In this document: positions 1 through 7,419 of the stretch, piece after piece
Layout: each line of letters opens with the position of its first letter
How positions within the stretch are numbered: the first letter of the stretch is position 1
Assembly: GCA_002730485.1 (NCBI GenBank)
Contig: PCAH01000041.1
Coordinates: forward strand, 1-13,839
Length of the DNA: 13,839 nt
Reading direction: 5' to 3'
DNA from: Dehalococcoidia bacterium
Lineage (GTDB): Bacteria > Chloroflexota > Dehalococcoidia > UBA3495
Program-made: the position numbers and the translations under genes
Notes under the pieces: generated by a model
Seen by the model: only the letters and a program-made list of their open reading frames with translations
What the model was told of the DNA's origin: nothing
Database searches by the model: none

Positions 1-314
1 CCCAATCGATGGGGGCAAGCCAGTGGGACTTGTTCCGTAAGATTATTCTGCCTGGTACTTTGCCATCGATCTTTATCGGTGCGGCGGTGGGCATGGGAAT
101 CACCTGGGAGGTCGTGTTGGCCGGCGAGATGATTTCTGGTGGTGGACAACAAGGCGGTGGAGGGCTGGGTTTCTTTATCTGGAGTTCCTACATGGGCGGT
201 GTGATGGATCAGGTGATCGTGGGCATGATCAGCATAGGGTTGGCAGGTTATATCTCGAGTAGCGTAATTCGTCGCATCGGTTACCTGACAATGCCCTGGC
301 GAAGAATGTTTTGA
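1..314 (+). CDS. ABC transporter permease, C-terminal part (5' end outside window)
   Basis: Inner-membrane permease subunit of a binding-protein-dependent importer of the nitrate/taurine/sulfonate (NitT/TauT/Ssu) type. The reading frame is open to the left edge, so only about the last 104 residues are present. It begins inside the cytoplasmic EAA coupling loop: GAS, a Phe a few residues on, and the 'IILPGTLP' ending are typical of this loop, which docks on the ATPase. Two or three hydrophobic segments follow (PSIFIGAAVGMG, then GGVMDQVIVGMISIGLAGYI), and the protein ends with a basic tail. A matching ATPase gene starts 59 bases downstream, so the two probably form one operon. Substrate cannot be read from this fragment. 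Because the window carries methanesulfonate oxidation genes, a short-chain sulfonate is the best guess, comparable in role to the msmEFGH transport genes known from methanesulfonate users. Confidence 0.88.
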   Translation, partial: QSMGASQWDLFRKIILPGTLPSIFIGAAVGMGITWEVVLAGEMISGGGQQGGGGLGFFIWSSYMGGVMDQVIVGMISIGLAGYISSSVIRRIGYLTMPWRRMF

Positions 315-373
315 GTGTGATACGCCACGGGGACATAACAGTAACTTACGAAAATGATTGGCGGGATGGATAG

Positions 374-1210
374 ATGGCAAATGCACCTGACATGATGCAA
401 GTAACTGACGTCTCCAAGAGTTTTGGAGAGGACTGGGAACGCGAAACGGTTGTAGAGCGCCTCAACCTCAGCATCAAACGTAATCAACTCACCGCTATTG
501 TGGGTCCCTCAGGCTGTGGAAAATCGACTGTGGTTAACCTGCTGGCTGGGTTCGAATTGCCCGATAGTGGCCAGATTGTGCTCGACGGAAAGCCTGTCAC
601 CGGGCCGAGCAAGAACGCACTGGTGGTATTTCAGGAAACAGCTCTGATGCCGTGGCTTACAACCTACCAGAATGTGACTTTCGGCCCTAAACTGCGCGGC
701 GACATGGCGGCAGATCAACTGAAAGAGGCAGCCGAAAAGATTATCGAAACTGTCGGGCTCAGAGAGTTTCGAGACAAGTATCCGCTCCAGCTATCGGGTG
801 GTATGCAGCGACGTGCAGAACTGGCCCGGGCACTGATCAACCAGCCGCTCGTGATGATTATGGATGAGCCGTTTCGTGGTCTGGATGCGATGACGCGACA
901 GTTGATGCAGGAGTTCTACCTGCGTTTGTGTGAGCAAGAGGCGCGGACCAACGTTTTTGTAACCTCCGAACTGGAAGAGGCGATAATTCTGGCAGATAGC
1001 CTGGTTGTTCTGTCCAATCGACCGGCTACCGCAAGGGAGGTCCTGCAGATTGACCTGCCTCGCCCGAGAGACCTGGGCATGCTGAGTTCACCGCAGGCGT
1101 ATGAGTACAAGCGCCACGCGATGGAGATGCTGCATGAAGAGGCGTTAAAGAGTTTTAAGGGAACCGGGTCAAGCTCAGATTTTCTGGAGGCGTATTCCCG
1201 CCGTACCTAA
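374..1210 (+). CDS. ABC transporter ATP-binding protein, nitrate/taurine/sulfonate type
   Basis: Cytoplasmic ATPase that would power the permease encoded just upstream; 278 residues, normal for the SsuB/TauB family. Visible motifs: Walker A GPSGCGKST (residues 44-52), Q-loop Gln87, signature LSGGMQRR (140-147), Walker B VMIMDEP (160-166) and a D-loop-like RGLDAMTR (168-175). The switch (H-loop) position, normally 'TH', reads VTSELEEA, so Ser198 stands where the catalytic-support His usually is. A C-terminal extension of about 50 residues follows the core. The ATG follows a G-rich stretch (gcgggatgg) about 6 bases upstream. The position after a permease gene suggests an operon with a binding protein further upstream, outside the window. 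Sulfonate, nitrate-like anions or other small solutes are all possible; methanesulfonate is inferred from the msm genes. Confidence 0.9.
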   Translation: MANAPDMMQVTDVSKSFGEDWERETVVERLNLSIKRNQLTAIVGPSGCGKSTVVNLLAGFELPDSGQIVLDGKPVTGPSKNALVVFQETALMPWLTTYQNVTFGPKLRGDMAADQLKEAAEKIIETVGLREFRDKYPLQLSGGMQRRAELARALINQPLVMIMDEPFRGLDAMTRQLMQEFYLRLCEQEARTNVFVTSELEEAIILADSLVVLSNRPATAREVLQIDLPRPRDLGMLSSPQAYEYKRHAMEMLHEEALKSFKGTGSSSDFLEAYSRRT

Positions 1211-1260
1211 CTTACCAGTAGCAGTATCGCGGTGGTGGTTCTCGGAGATTATGGTCACCT

Positions 1261-1470
1261 ATGGGCGAGTTCGAATTTTTACTCAACCGACCTGTCATCA
1301 TCACCTGTGCAATCGCGGGCGCCGCGGTTGCCACAATGGGTCCCTATATGCTGAGAAAATGCGGTTTGCATAGCGACCGGGCACATGTCGTGGTGGTCCG
1401 GGCGGGACACATCATTTCCTGGCTCAGTGTTGCCTTATTCATCGTCGCAGGTTTTCTTTCCGATCGTTGA
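1261..1470 (+). CDS. small two-helix membrane protein, function unknown
   Basis: A 69-residue hydrophobic protein I do not recognise. It has two likely membrane helices, about residues 10-31 (VIITCAIAGAAVATMGPYML) and 45-66 (around HIISWLSVALFIVAGFL), joined by a short polar loop rich in basic residues. It lies on the same strand between two ABC transporter units, 50 bases after the first and 59 bases before the second. A ggag sequence lies about 14 bases upstream of this ATG, which is rather far, so the start is uncertain. Even amphipathic spacing and a length-appropriate stop favour a real gene. It might be an accessory subunit of either transporter, but nothing in the sequence proves that. 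Confidence 0.6.
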   Translation: MGEFEFLLNRPVIITCAIAGAAVATMGPYMLRKCGLHSDRAHVVVVRAGHIISWLSVALFIVAGFLSDR

Positions 1471-1529
1471 TTGATAGAGCGCCACGCAGGTTAGACTCTA
1501 TTCGCAGCAATCAGTAAACGGACAACAGT

Positions 1530-2261
1530 GTGCTCGAGATAGATAATCTCTCTAAGTGTTTCGGAAAGATTCGGGCGGTAGACCGACTCTCCCTGAGTCT
1601 GGAATCAGATTCAGTCGTAGGCTTCCTGGGACCCAACGGCGCCGGCAAGACCACCACCATGCGGATGGTTTCCGGGTATCTGCTCCCCGACAGCGGCTCA
1701 GTCCGGATTTGCGGGCACGATATCGTACGGCAAGCCCAGGCGGCCCAGATGGCCCTGGGCTATCTTCCCGAAGCACCTAATGGTTTCGGACGGTTAACGG
1801 TCTATGAGTTTCTGATGTTCTGTGGCCAGGCCCGGTATTTGTCGGGTCAGATCCTGAAAAGGGCGATTGATCAGACCTGCGAGCGGGTTGAATTGAGTCC
1901 GGCATTGTCGCGACCTCTCTCAGAATTATCCAAGGGCTGGCGGCAAAGAGCTTGGTTGGCTCAGGCGATTCTGCACGAACCCAGGGTGCTGGTGCTGGAT
2001 GAGCCCACGGATGGTTTAGATCCCAACCAGAAAGAACTGGTGCGACGGTTGGTGCGTGATCTGAAAGAGGGCAGAACCATCGTGCTGTCAACCCACATTC
2101 TAGAAGAGGCAGAAGAGTTGTGTGATCGTGTCGTGATTATTAACCAGGGTCAACTGATCGCGGATGCTGCTCTGGTGAGCCTGGTCGATGGCGCTGGGCG
2201 TCTCGGCGCCCGCTTCAGACAATTAACCACTCATAATTCAGAGTCTGCAGTGGTCGCCTGA
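1530..2261 (+). CDS. ABC-2 type transporter ATP-binding protein, GldA-like
   Basis: ATPase of the CcmA/GldA class, 243 residues, with a GTG start. Motifs: Walker A GPNGAGKTT (34-42), signature LSKGWRQR (133-140), Walker B VLVLDEPT (153-160), D-loop DGLDPNQ (161-167) and switch His189 in STHILEEAEELCDR. The 'LSKGxRQR' signature is typical of ATPases paired with ABC-2 permeases and with gliding-type (Gld) systems. The next gene, a GldF/GldG-like membrane protein, starts 16 bases after its stop, so the two almost certainly form one transporter. Outside Bacteroidota such systems are widespread and are not linked to gliding; their substrate is unknown. No obvious Shine-Dalgarno sequence precedes the GTG; the next candidate starts would remove the first beta strand, so this start is kept. 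Confidence 0.9.
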   Translation: MLEIDNLSKCFGKIRAVDRLSLSLESDSVVGFLGPNGAGKTTTMRMVSGYLLPDSGSVRICGHDIVRQAQAAQMALGYLPEAPNGFGRLTVYEFLMFCGQARYLSGQILKRAIDQTCERVELSPALSRPLSELSKGWRQRAWLAQAILHEPRVLVLDEPTDGLDPNQKELVRRLVRDLKEGRTIVLSTHILEEAEELCDRVVIINQGQLIADAALVSLVDGAGRLGARFRQLTTHNSESAVVA

Positions 2262-2277
2262 TCGTGCTGTCGATGTA

Positions 2278-4863
2278 ATGACTGAATTTAAGGTCAGTGT
2301 GATTTCTGGGTTCAGTGCAGTGCTGCGCCATGAATTGAGAGTGCTGTTTTTTACTCCGTTGAGTTATCTTTTCCAGGCAGCCTTTCTACTGGGGTTAACG
2401 ACCTGCATTTTTCTGGTCGCTGATTTTTACTCGTCCGACGAGGCGACGCTGCGCTTACTGTTGGGGTTTATTCCTTGGGTCTCCCTGGTGTTAGTGCCAG
2501 CGCTGGCAATGTCAGCGTGGACAGATGGTCAGGCGGATCGTGAAATGGAACTGACCTATTCTTTGCCGATCAGTCCGCCCGCTATTGTGATGGGTAAGTT
2601 TGTGGCGGGTTACCTGCTTTTGCTCCTGACGTTGGCCTTCACCTTACCTTTCGCTGTCACGGTGGCCTATCTGGGTGAGCCTGATCTGGGTGTGGTGGTG
2701 GCGGGTTATCTCGCTTGTGCTTTGTTACTCGGCGCCTGTTTTGCGGTTTCGCTGCTGGCGGCTGCTTTGGTTCGCGAGGTCGTCGGCGCATTTGTTGCAG
2801 GCATCGCAGCGCTATTTCTGATGATGCTTTGTGGGTGGGACGTGTTCGGTCGACTCCTGCGCACCGTGCTGCCCCAGTGGACGTGGGAAACCCTTTCGGC
2901 CTACAGCCCGGTGACTTGGCTTAATCAGCTTGGAGAAGGGGTTATACGCCCTCAGAGCCTTGTGTACTTTGGATTGACCGTTGGCGCGGCCTTGCTGGTG
3001 ACACATTGGGTAGTGGAGCAAAGACGCCGGGGTGGCCTCACAAGATTGTTCTTGGGAACCCGCTTGGCTCGGTTAGTAGCGTTGTGCCTAATATGGCTAC
3101 TGGGCATTCCGTTGGCAGCCAATCTTCCGGGACAGATTGACCTTACGGCTGAGAAGGAATTCAGCCTTCATGCTGGGACGAAACAGGTGCTGGAGCGGTT
3201 GCCAGAAGGAACCCAGGTCACGCTTTATTGGAGTGAGACCGGAGATACCATCCCGGCGTCGATTAAGTCTCATGCGCGGCGGATTCAGCGATTGTTGGCA
3301 TCAATGTCTACGCGATCCACGCTAGAGTGGAATCTGGTGAATCCCGAGCCTGATACGGAACAGGAACTGCAGGCCATGGCGCGCGGTATCCACCGGGTAC
3401 CCATGTCGTCGGGCGATCACTTTTTTCTGGGGCTTACCGTAGAGCAAGGTGGACGGCTTGGGCGGATTCCGTATCTGGATATTCGTCGGGAAAGCCTGCT
3501 GGAATATGACGTGGTTCAGGCTATGAACGGCCTGACTCGAAAATCGACACCTCGTGTCGCGATGATCAGCCCTTTGTTACCTTCCTCAGCGGCACTCGCC
3601 GAGCGCGAAGGTCTGTCATTCATGGCTGAACTCAAGCGTGCCTATGACCTGGCTGTAGTGCCCTTTTTTGAGACAGCACTTCCTGCTGATTTAGACGCGT
3701 TGATCCTGATGGGCACAGACATCCTTCACGAGAACATGCTTTATGCCATAGACCAGTATGTGATGGGCGGTGGCAGTTTGATTGTGATGATCGATCCTTA
3801 TACCCGGGTCAAGCCCGCCAATAACGTCACGAATCCCCAGCCATCGGAGCAGATTAATGATATTTCTGACCTGTTAGCAAAGTACGGAATCTATTACCGG
3901 GGTGAGGATATTATCGGCGACGCGCAGTTGGCGTCTGTGGTAGCTGATGATCAACAAGGCCGTCTTAACTATCCTTACTGGATGCGCGTAGGTCATTCGG
4001 GGCTATCAACGGCGCATCCAACGACAGCCAATCTGAATGAGGTGCTGTTGGTTGAGCCAGGTTCGCTTGAGTTGGCTGCAGCAGCCGATGGTGTGGCTCT
4101 GGTTTCTACAACAGCAAAAGCGGGTCTCTATCCCAGGGATCAGTTTGGCCACGGAACCCCACGTGAGTTAGCGATGGCTTTTACAGGGCAGTCTCAGCAA
4201 AGAATACTGGCTGCGGCTGTGCGCGGGCCACTGTGGAGCGCGTATGCCTCATCTCTGGCAACGACCGGCACTGGTACGCATCTGAAGCAGTCCCGAGGAA
4301 CCCCGGTAGTCTTTGTGGTGGCCGATGTAGATTGGCTGTTCGATCCATTCTCACTGCAGCAAACCAGACTTGGGCAGGATACGGTGGTGCGACCACTGAA
4401 TGACAATCTGGCTTTGCTTTTGAACATGGTCGAGTTTGCAACAGGCGATGAGGCGTTGCTGGGAATAAGATCCCGTGGCCAGTTGCAGAGGCCGTTTACA
4501 CACGTCGCAGATCTTTTCCGTGCGGCCCAGGCCAGACTGCAGGAGAGAGAAGCGGTACTTTCGGGCGAAGTAAACCAGCTTGAACAACAGATCAGTGAAG
4601 CCGCGAAGGGAACAGAAGATATTCAGTATGAGCAGTTACCCCAGAGCATAAAGCGCCAGCTCGAAGAGTTTGAGCGTAAGCTGTTGTCAGCCCGCCGGGA
4701 GTTGCGGGAAGTCAGGCACAGCATTCGAGCCGAGATCGATAGGTTGGGCCAGCGCTTGGCGCTGGTCAATCTGCTTGCAGGACCCCTGCTGGTCGTGATG
4801 CTGGCAGGTGTAATTACCCGTTATCGTAGATGGGGATACAAAAGCCGGCGCCACGGTCGCTGA
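2278..4863 (+). CDS. fused ABC-2 permease / GldG-like auxiliary membrane protein
   Basis: An 861-residue membrane protein that joins two usually separate parts. Residues about 15-245 are an ABC-2 (GldF-like) permease with six hydrophobic helices, and contain the 'TDGQADREMELTYSLPIS' loop seen in this family. A further helix near residue 260-285 (LVALCLIWLLGIPLAANLPG) leads into a large soluble GldG-type region (about 290-720), probably periplasmic. It includes a beta-rich 'TQVTLYWSET' start, a 'DALILMGTD' segment and a 'VVFVVADVDWLFD' segment near the end. Residues about 745-825 form a charged coiled coil, followed by one last helix (VNLLAGPLLVVMLAGVI) and a basic cytoplasmic tail. It pairs with the ATPase gene just upstream. 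The DUF4340 protein that often follows such genes is absent; a LysR gene converges from the other strand 26 bases away. Confidence 0.88.
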   Translation: MTEFKVSVISGFSAVLRHELRVLFFTPLSYLFQAAFLLGLTTCIFLVADFYSSDEATLRLLLGFIPWVSLVLVPALAMSAWTDGQADREMELTYSLPISPPAIVMGKFVAGYLLLLLTLAFTLPFAVTVAYLGEPDLGVVVAGYLACALLLGACFAVSLLAAALVREVVGAFVAGIAALFLMMLCGWDVFGRLLRTVLPQWTWETLSAYSPVTWLNQLGEGVIRPQSLVYFGLTVGAALLVTHWVVEQRRRGGLTRLFLGTRLARLVALCLIWLLGIPLAANLPGQIDLTAEKEFSLHAGTKQVLERLPEGTQVTLYWSETGDTIPASIKSHARRIQRLLASMSTRSTLEWNLVNPEPDTEQELQAMARGIHRVPMSSGDHFFLGLTVEQGGRLGRIPYLDIRRESLLEYDVVQAMNGLTRKSTPRVAMISPLLPSSAALAEREGLSFMAELKRAYDLAVVPFFETALPADLDALILMGTDILHENMLYAIDQYVMGGGSLIVMIDPYTRVKPANNVTNPQPSEQINDISDLLAKYGIYYRGEDIIGDAQLASVVADDQQGRLNYPYWMRVGHSGLSTAHPTTANLNEVLLVEPGSLELAAAADGVALVSTTAKAGLYPRDQFGHGTPRELAMAFTGQSQQRILAAAVRGPLWSAYASSLATTGTGTHLKQSRGTPVVFVVADVDWLFDPFSLQQTRLGQDTVVRPLNDNLALLLNMVEFATGDEALLGIRSRGQLQRPFTHVADLFRAAQARLQEREAVLSGEVNQLEQQISEAAKGTEDIQYEQLPQSIKRQLEEFERKLLSARRELREVRHSIRAEIDRLGQRLALVNLLAGPLLVVMLAGVITRYRRWGYKSRRHGR

Positions 4864-4889
4864 AACCCGCCGCGCCAGCCTGCGCCACC

Positions 4890-5831
4890 TCAGGCAACGG
4901 CTCTTGCTTCAGCCGGAATAACGGTTTTTCCAAGAGCTGCCTGAATCTCGTGGTGTGAATTCGAAAGCAGGTCTGCCATGGCCTGAGCCATGGGTAAGGG
5001 TGGAGTGACTTTTTCCCAGATCAGGCCCACCGGTTTACTCACCACAGGGTCCACGAGCTGAATTTCCCGCGTGCCGGGAAAGGCATCATTTGCGCGACTG
5101 AAGCCATTCGGTACGATTGTGGCAACGTCACCCTGCATTACATGGAACGCCAATTGAAAAATGGAGTTGCATTCAATTTTTGGTAGCGGGTCACAATCGA
5201 TACTCGCAAATGCCTCATCCATGACCTGGCGTTCTTTCATATTGGGAGACAGCAGGCAAAGGGGCAGGTCTGCTGCTTCTTTCCAGCTTATGGTCTTGCG
5301 CTTAGAGGGCAGCATGGTGTCAGGAATCATCAGGCTGAGTTGCTCTTGGTATAGTGCGGTCGTATTCAGCTTTTTCATCGAAGACCCTTCGAGGTAGGTG
5401 ATGCCTACGTCCAGCTCAAAGTTCCGTAATTCGTTGATCAGTTTGTCCGAACTCATGAACTGGATATCGATCTCAACTGCCGGATAGGTCTCGGCAAAAA
5501 GCTGGTTAATGCGGGGTAGAACGGGGGAGCTGGTCGGCATGGCACCAATACGGATTCTGCCATTGAGGTTGCGTCGCATGATAGCCAGATCTTCGAGCAT
5601 ACTTTTGCGATCGGCCAGTAGGCGTTTGGCCCAGCTGACCACGCGCTCACCTTCAGGTGTAAAACCCTGGTAACGCTGGTGACGCAGGATTATGGGCACA
5701 TCAAGTTCGGATTCCAGTTGTTGCAGTGCGCTGGAAAGGCTGGGTTGTGATACGTGACAGCGCTCGGCCGCGCGACCGAAGTGTCCTTCCCTTTCAAGGG
5801 CAATCAGGTACTCAAATTGTCGTAGAAACAT
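4890..5831 (-). CDS. LysR-family transcriptional regulator
   Basis: A 313-residue DNA-binding regulator of normal family length. The N-terminal winged helix-turn-helix is clear: FEYLIALEREGHFGRAAERC, then VSQPSLSSALQQLE (about residues 7-40), followed by the linker helix. A periplasmic-binding-like effector domain starts near residue 90 (RIRIGAMPTSSPVL). The effector half, with CLLSPNMKERQVMDEAF and ECNSIFQLAFHVMQGDVATIVP, resembles LysR regulators that sit beside formate dehydrogenase (fds) genes in other Proteobacteria; this is from memory and needs a search. A strong Shine-Dalgarno (gggagg) precedes the ATG. It is convergent with the Gld-like transporter gene and is divergent from the exporter and msm side, across an 815-base gap. 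Given the C1 context, control of methanesulfonate or C1 oxidation genes is plausible. Confidence 0.93.
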   Translation of the reverse strand: MFLRQFEYLIALEREGHFGRAAERCHVSQPSLSSALQQLESELDVPIILRHQRYQGFTPEGERVVSWAKRLLADRKSMLEDLAIMRRNLNGRIRIGAMPTSSPVLPRINQLFAETYPAVEIDIQFMSSDKLINELRNFELDVGITYLEGSSMKKLNTTALYQEQLSLMIPDTMLPSKRKTISWKEAADLPLCLLSPNMKERQVMDEAFASIDCDPLPKIECNSIFQLAFHVMQGDVATIVPNGFSRANDAFPGTREIQLVDPVVSKPVGLIWEKVTPPLPMAQAMADLLSNSHHEIQAALGKTVIPAEARAVA

Positions 5832-5885
5832 AACTCCTCCCTGTTTGTGTCCAATCGGGCTCTGTTGCGCTCAGGATTTCCGATA

Positions 5886-5920
5886 GGTTTAACCAATTAT
5901 TTCTTATTATTGTTTAAAAA
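5886..5920. promoter_or_regulatory. imperfect dyad, candidate LysR operator
   Basis: The arms aaccaatta (5891-5899) and ttattgttt (5907-5915) are inverted copies matching at 7 of 9 positions around a 7-base centre, with weaker symmetry outside. Size and position, just downstream of the likely LysR -10 box, fit an autoregulatory LysR-type site. AT-rich DNA produces such dyads by chance, so this remains a candidate. Confidence 0.35.
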
Positions 5921-5945
5921 TAACTATCTTCTCCTTAGGATTCAA
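5917..5945 (-). promoter_or_regulatory. probable promoter of the LysR gene
   Basis: Read on the minus strand: -35 TTGAAT (plus-strand 5940-5945), a 17-base spacer and -10 TATTTT (5917-5922). Both boxes match the sigma70 consensus at four of six positions. It lies about 85 bases upstream of the LysR start codon in an AT-rich stretch that contrasts with the flanking sequence. Confidence 0.45.
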
Positions 5946-6116
5946 CCATTATCGTTGTAAGGTAGTATTTTGGCGACGCTAAAGAGGTTGCCCGCCAAGA
6001 AAATCGTGCGCCACAAGATTCATGCGTCTCGATGATGCAAGTCATAAACCCCCTGCCATGTTCCAGATAGCATCAAAATATCTCAGTTATCGGCTCGCCC
6101 GCAGGTTAAAAATCTC

Positions 6117-6371
6117 ATGCACATGATTCATATAGAAGAGTTTCTCAAGAGAGGTCCAGACGACATCGGCCGTTACAGCGCCCAATTCAGCCGCAACCGA
6201 CAGCGCAACCGCATTAACCGGTTACCTTGTGACGGCGTCGATTGCCCACGTTGCCCGGTGAGTTACTCGTGCGCCGCTTCCCGCGCGGGCTTGCAGGCAT
6301 CAGTCCTGCCGTGGCCGGGTATGACGCTGCTGATCCTGGCAGCGGCTGCTTTAATGATGAGGCTGGCATAG
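6117..6371 (+). CDS. doubtful small ORF with Cys cluster and one hydrophobic helix
   Basis: An 84-residue ORF that I do not recognise. It has an Arg/Asn-rich first half (SRNRQRNRINR, about residues 26-36), a Cys cluster (CDGVDCPRCPVSYSC, about 39-53) and a hydrophobic C-terminal stretch (MTLLILAAAALMMRL). There is no convincing Shine-Dalgarno; only a weak agg lies about 10 bases upstream. Other frames of the same stretch, including on the minus strand, also give open, protein-like pieces broken by stops (for example a minus-strand run ending LFYMNHVHEIFNLRASR). The stretch may be a decayed gene instead of a working one. It sits in the large gap between the LysR gene and the exporter gene, where a divergently transcribed target gene would be expected. 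Confidence 0.22.
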   Translation: MHMIHIEEFLKRGPDDIGRYSAQFSRNRQRNRINRLPCDGVDCPRCPVSYSCAASRAGLQASVLPWPGMTLLILAAAALMMRLA

Positions 6372-6556
6372 CCCATAAACTGGGTTAAGGTGGCTCTACG
6401 CTGGGCCATTTCTTCTGCCACCATTCGCGCCAGGCATGGGGCAGGGCGCGTATTGGTGCCGTGTTGAAATTAACTCACTGTTTTGTTCTCGTGCCCTTCT
6501 AATGTTTTCCAGGGCTGTCCATGAGGTGTCAGACATCAGATAGCCTGACTATTACT

Positions 6557-6600
6557 CCGGTACCCACACCCGCCTATAATCAGTACGGTGGGTAAGCCGG
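6557..6600. promoter_or_regulatory. inverted repeat enclosing a perfect TATAAT box upstream of exporter gene
   Basis: The arms ccggtacccac (6557-6567) and gtgggtaagccgg (6588-6600) pair over 11 bases with a two-base bulge (ag, 6595-6596). A perfect -10 hexamer TATAAT lies between them at 6575-6580. No good -35 is present at 16-18 bases (ttactc, 6552-6557), so the promoter would need an activator or is not used. It is 47 bases upstream of the exporter start codon and could be an operator or a leader hairpin. Confidence 0.4.
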
Positions 6601-6646
6601 TAGCAGGCGTTGCCGGGGATTCTGATCACAGGGGGCGGGAAATCTC

Positions 6647-7405
6647 ATGCTGAGCGCAGCGGCTATAGCCCTTGCGGGTGGAGTCGCGATCATCGTTGGT
6701 GTGCTGATCGGGGCGATCGGGATCGGCGGGGGATTGCTGGTTCCCATGCTGACTTATGTTCTTGGAGTCAGTATTCATGTGGCAATCGCCACAGCCATGT
6801 TTTCGTATCTTTTCAGTGGCGCCATAGGTGCTTTCGAGTACGCTCGGCGGGGTTCTGTCCAGTGGCACCGAGGACTGTGGTTGTGTCTCGGTGGGATGCC
6901 AGGTGCTTATTTCGGCGCGATGATAACCTGGTTGACCCCGGGAGCTGTGCTCGAGGGGGTTATTGGCTTACTGGTTCTTTTATCTGGCCTGCGGGCCTGG
7001 CGCCCTCAGGTTGAAGATGGGGGGGCAGATGCTTCGCTGGCACCGGGGTGGCTTCTGGTTATCGGTGTGGCCACCGGTTTTGCCTCATCTATCACCGGCA
7101 CGGGTGGGCCACTGGTACTGGTGCCGGTACTGATCTGGCTGAAAGTGCCTGTGCTGATTGCAGTCGGCCTGAGCCAGATCATTCAGATACCTATTGCACT
7201 ACTCGCGACAGGTGGGAACCTGGTATTTGGCCAGATCGATTTCCGGCTGGGCCTGGGGATTGCCACCATGCTGGTCGTGGGAGTTCTTTTCGGTGCGCGC
7301 CTGGCCCACCGGGTATCGCACGATGTCTTGAAACGGTTCATTGCGATTGCCTTGTTGCTGGTGGGCATGGCGATGCTCATCCGCACCGCCTCGAGTTTGT
7401 TCTGA
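6647..7405 (+). CDS. TauE/SafE-family membrane anion exporter, probable sulfite exporter
   Basis: A 252-residue inner-membrane protein with seven to eight hydrophobic helices arranged as two related halves. Each half carries the family's glycine-rich motif: GIGGGLLVPML (residues 25-35) and GTGGPLVLVPVL (151-162). TauE/SafE proteins include exporters proposed for sulfite, sulfoacetate and other sulfonate-derived anions. Methanesulfonate oxidation releases one sulfite per substrate, so sulfite export fits well here, although some members of the family move other anions. A G-rich ribosome site (gggggcggga) precedes the ATG. The next gene starts about 14 bases after the stop, suggesting one transcript. 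The ATG at 6647 is preferred because it begins directly before the first helix. Confidence 0.9.
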   Translation: MLSAAAIALAGGVAIIVGVLIGAIGIGGGLLVPMLTYVLGVSIHVAIATAMFSYLFSGAIGAFEYARRGSVQWHRGLWLCLGGMPGAYFGAMITWLTPGAVLEGVIGLLVLLSGLRAWRPQVEDGGADASLAPGWLLVIGVATGFASSITGTGGPLVLVPVLIWLKVPVLIAVGLSQIIQIPIALLATGGNLVFGQIDFRLGLGIATMLVVGVLFGARLAHRVSHDVLKRFIAIALLLVGMAMLIRTASSLF

Positions 7406-7419
7406 CCGGGCGGTCTGCC

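Larger units (their letters stand above)
5832..6646. other. 815-base gap between LysR and exporter genes
   Basis: Apart from the LysR promoter and dyad near 5886-5945, the doubtful ORF at 6117-6371 and the inverted repeat with a TATAAT box near 6557-6600, I see no clear gene. There is no tRNA, no terminator with a T-run, and no recognisable insertion-sequence end. GC-rich protein-like pieces on both strands between about 6100 and 6470 suggest a degraded coding region. Confidence 0.5.

Noticed and set aside
6117..6470. Insertion-sequence or transposase remnant in the gap
   Set aside because: The hydrophobic end MMRLA faintly recalls transposase C-termini, but no terminal repeats, target duplication or catalytic motifs are seen.
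6610..7014. 134-residue frame overlapping the exporter start
   Set aside because: Trp/Arg/Ser/Cys-rich translation in a shifted frame over the exporter gene; no motif.
7048..7419. Upstream extension of the GcvT-like reading frame to an ATG at 7048
   Set aside because: It lies wholly inside the exporter gene in another frame; the extra residues show no GcvT similarity, whereas homology begins at the GTG at 7420.
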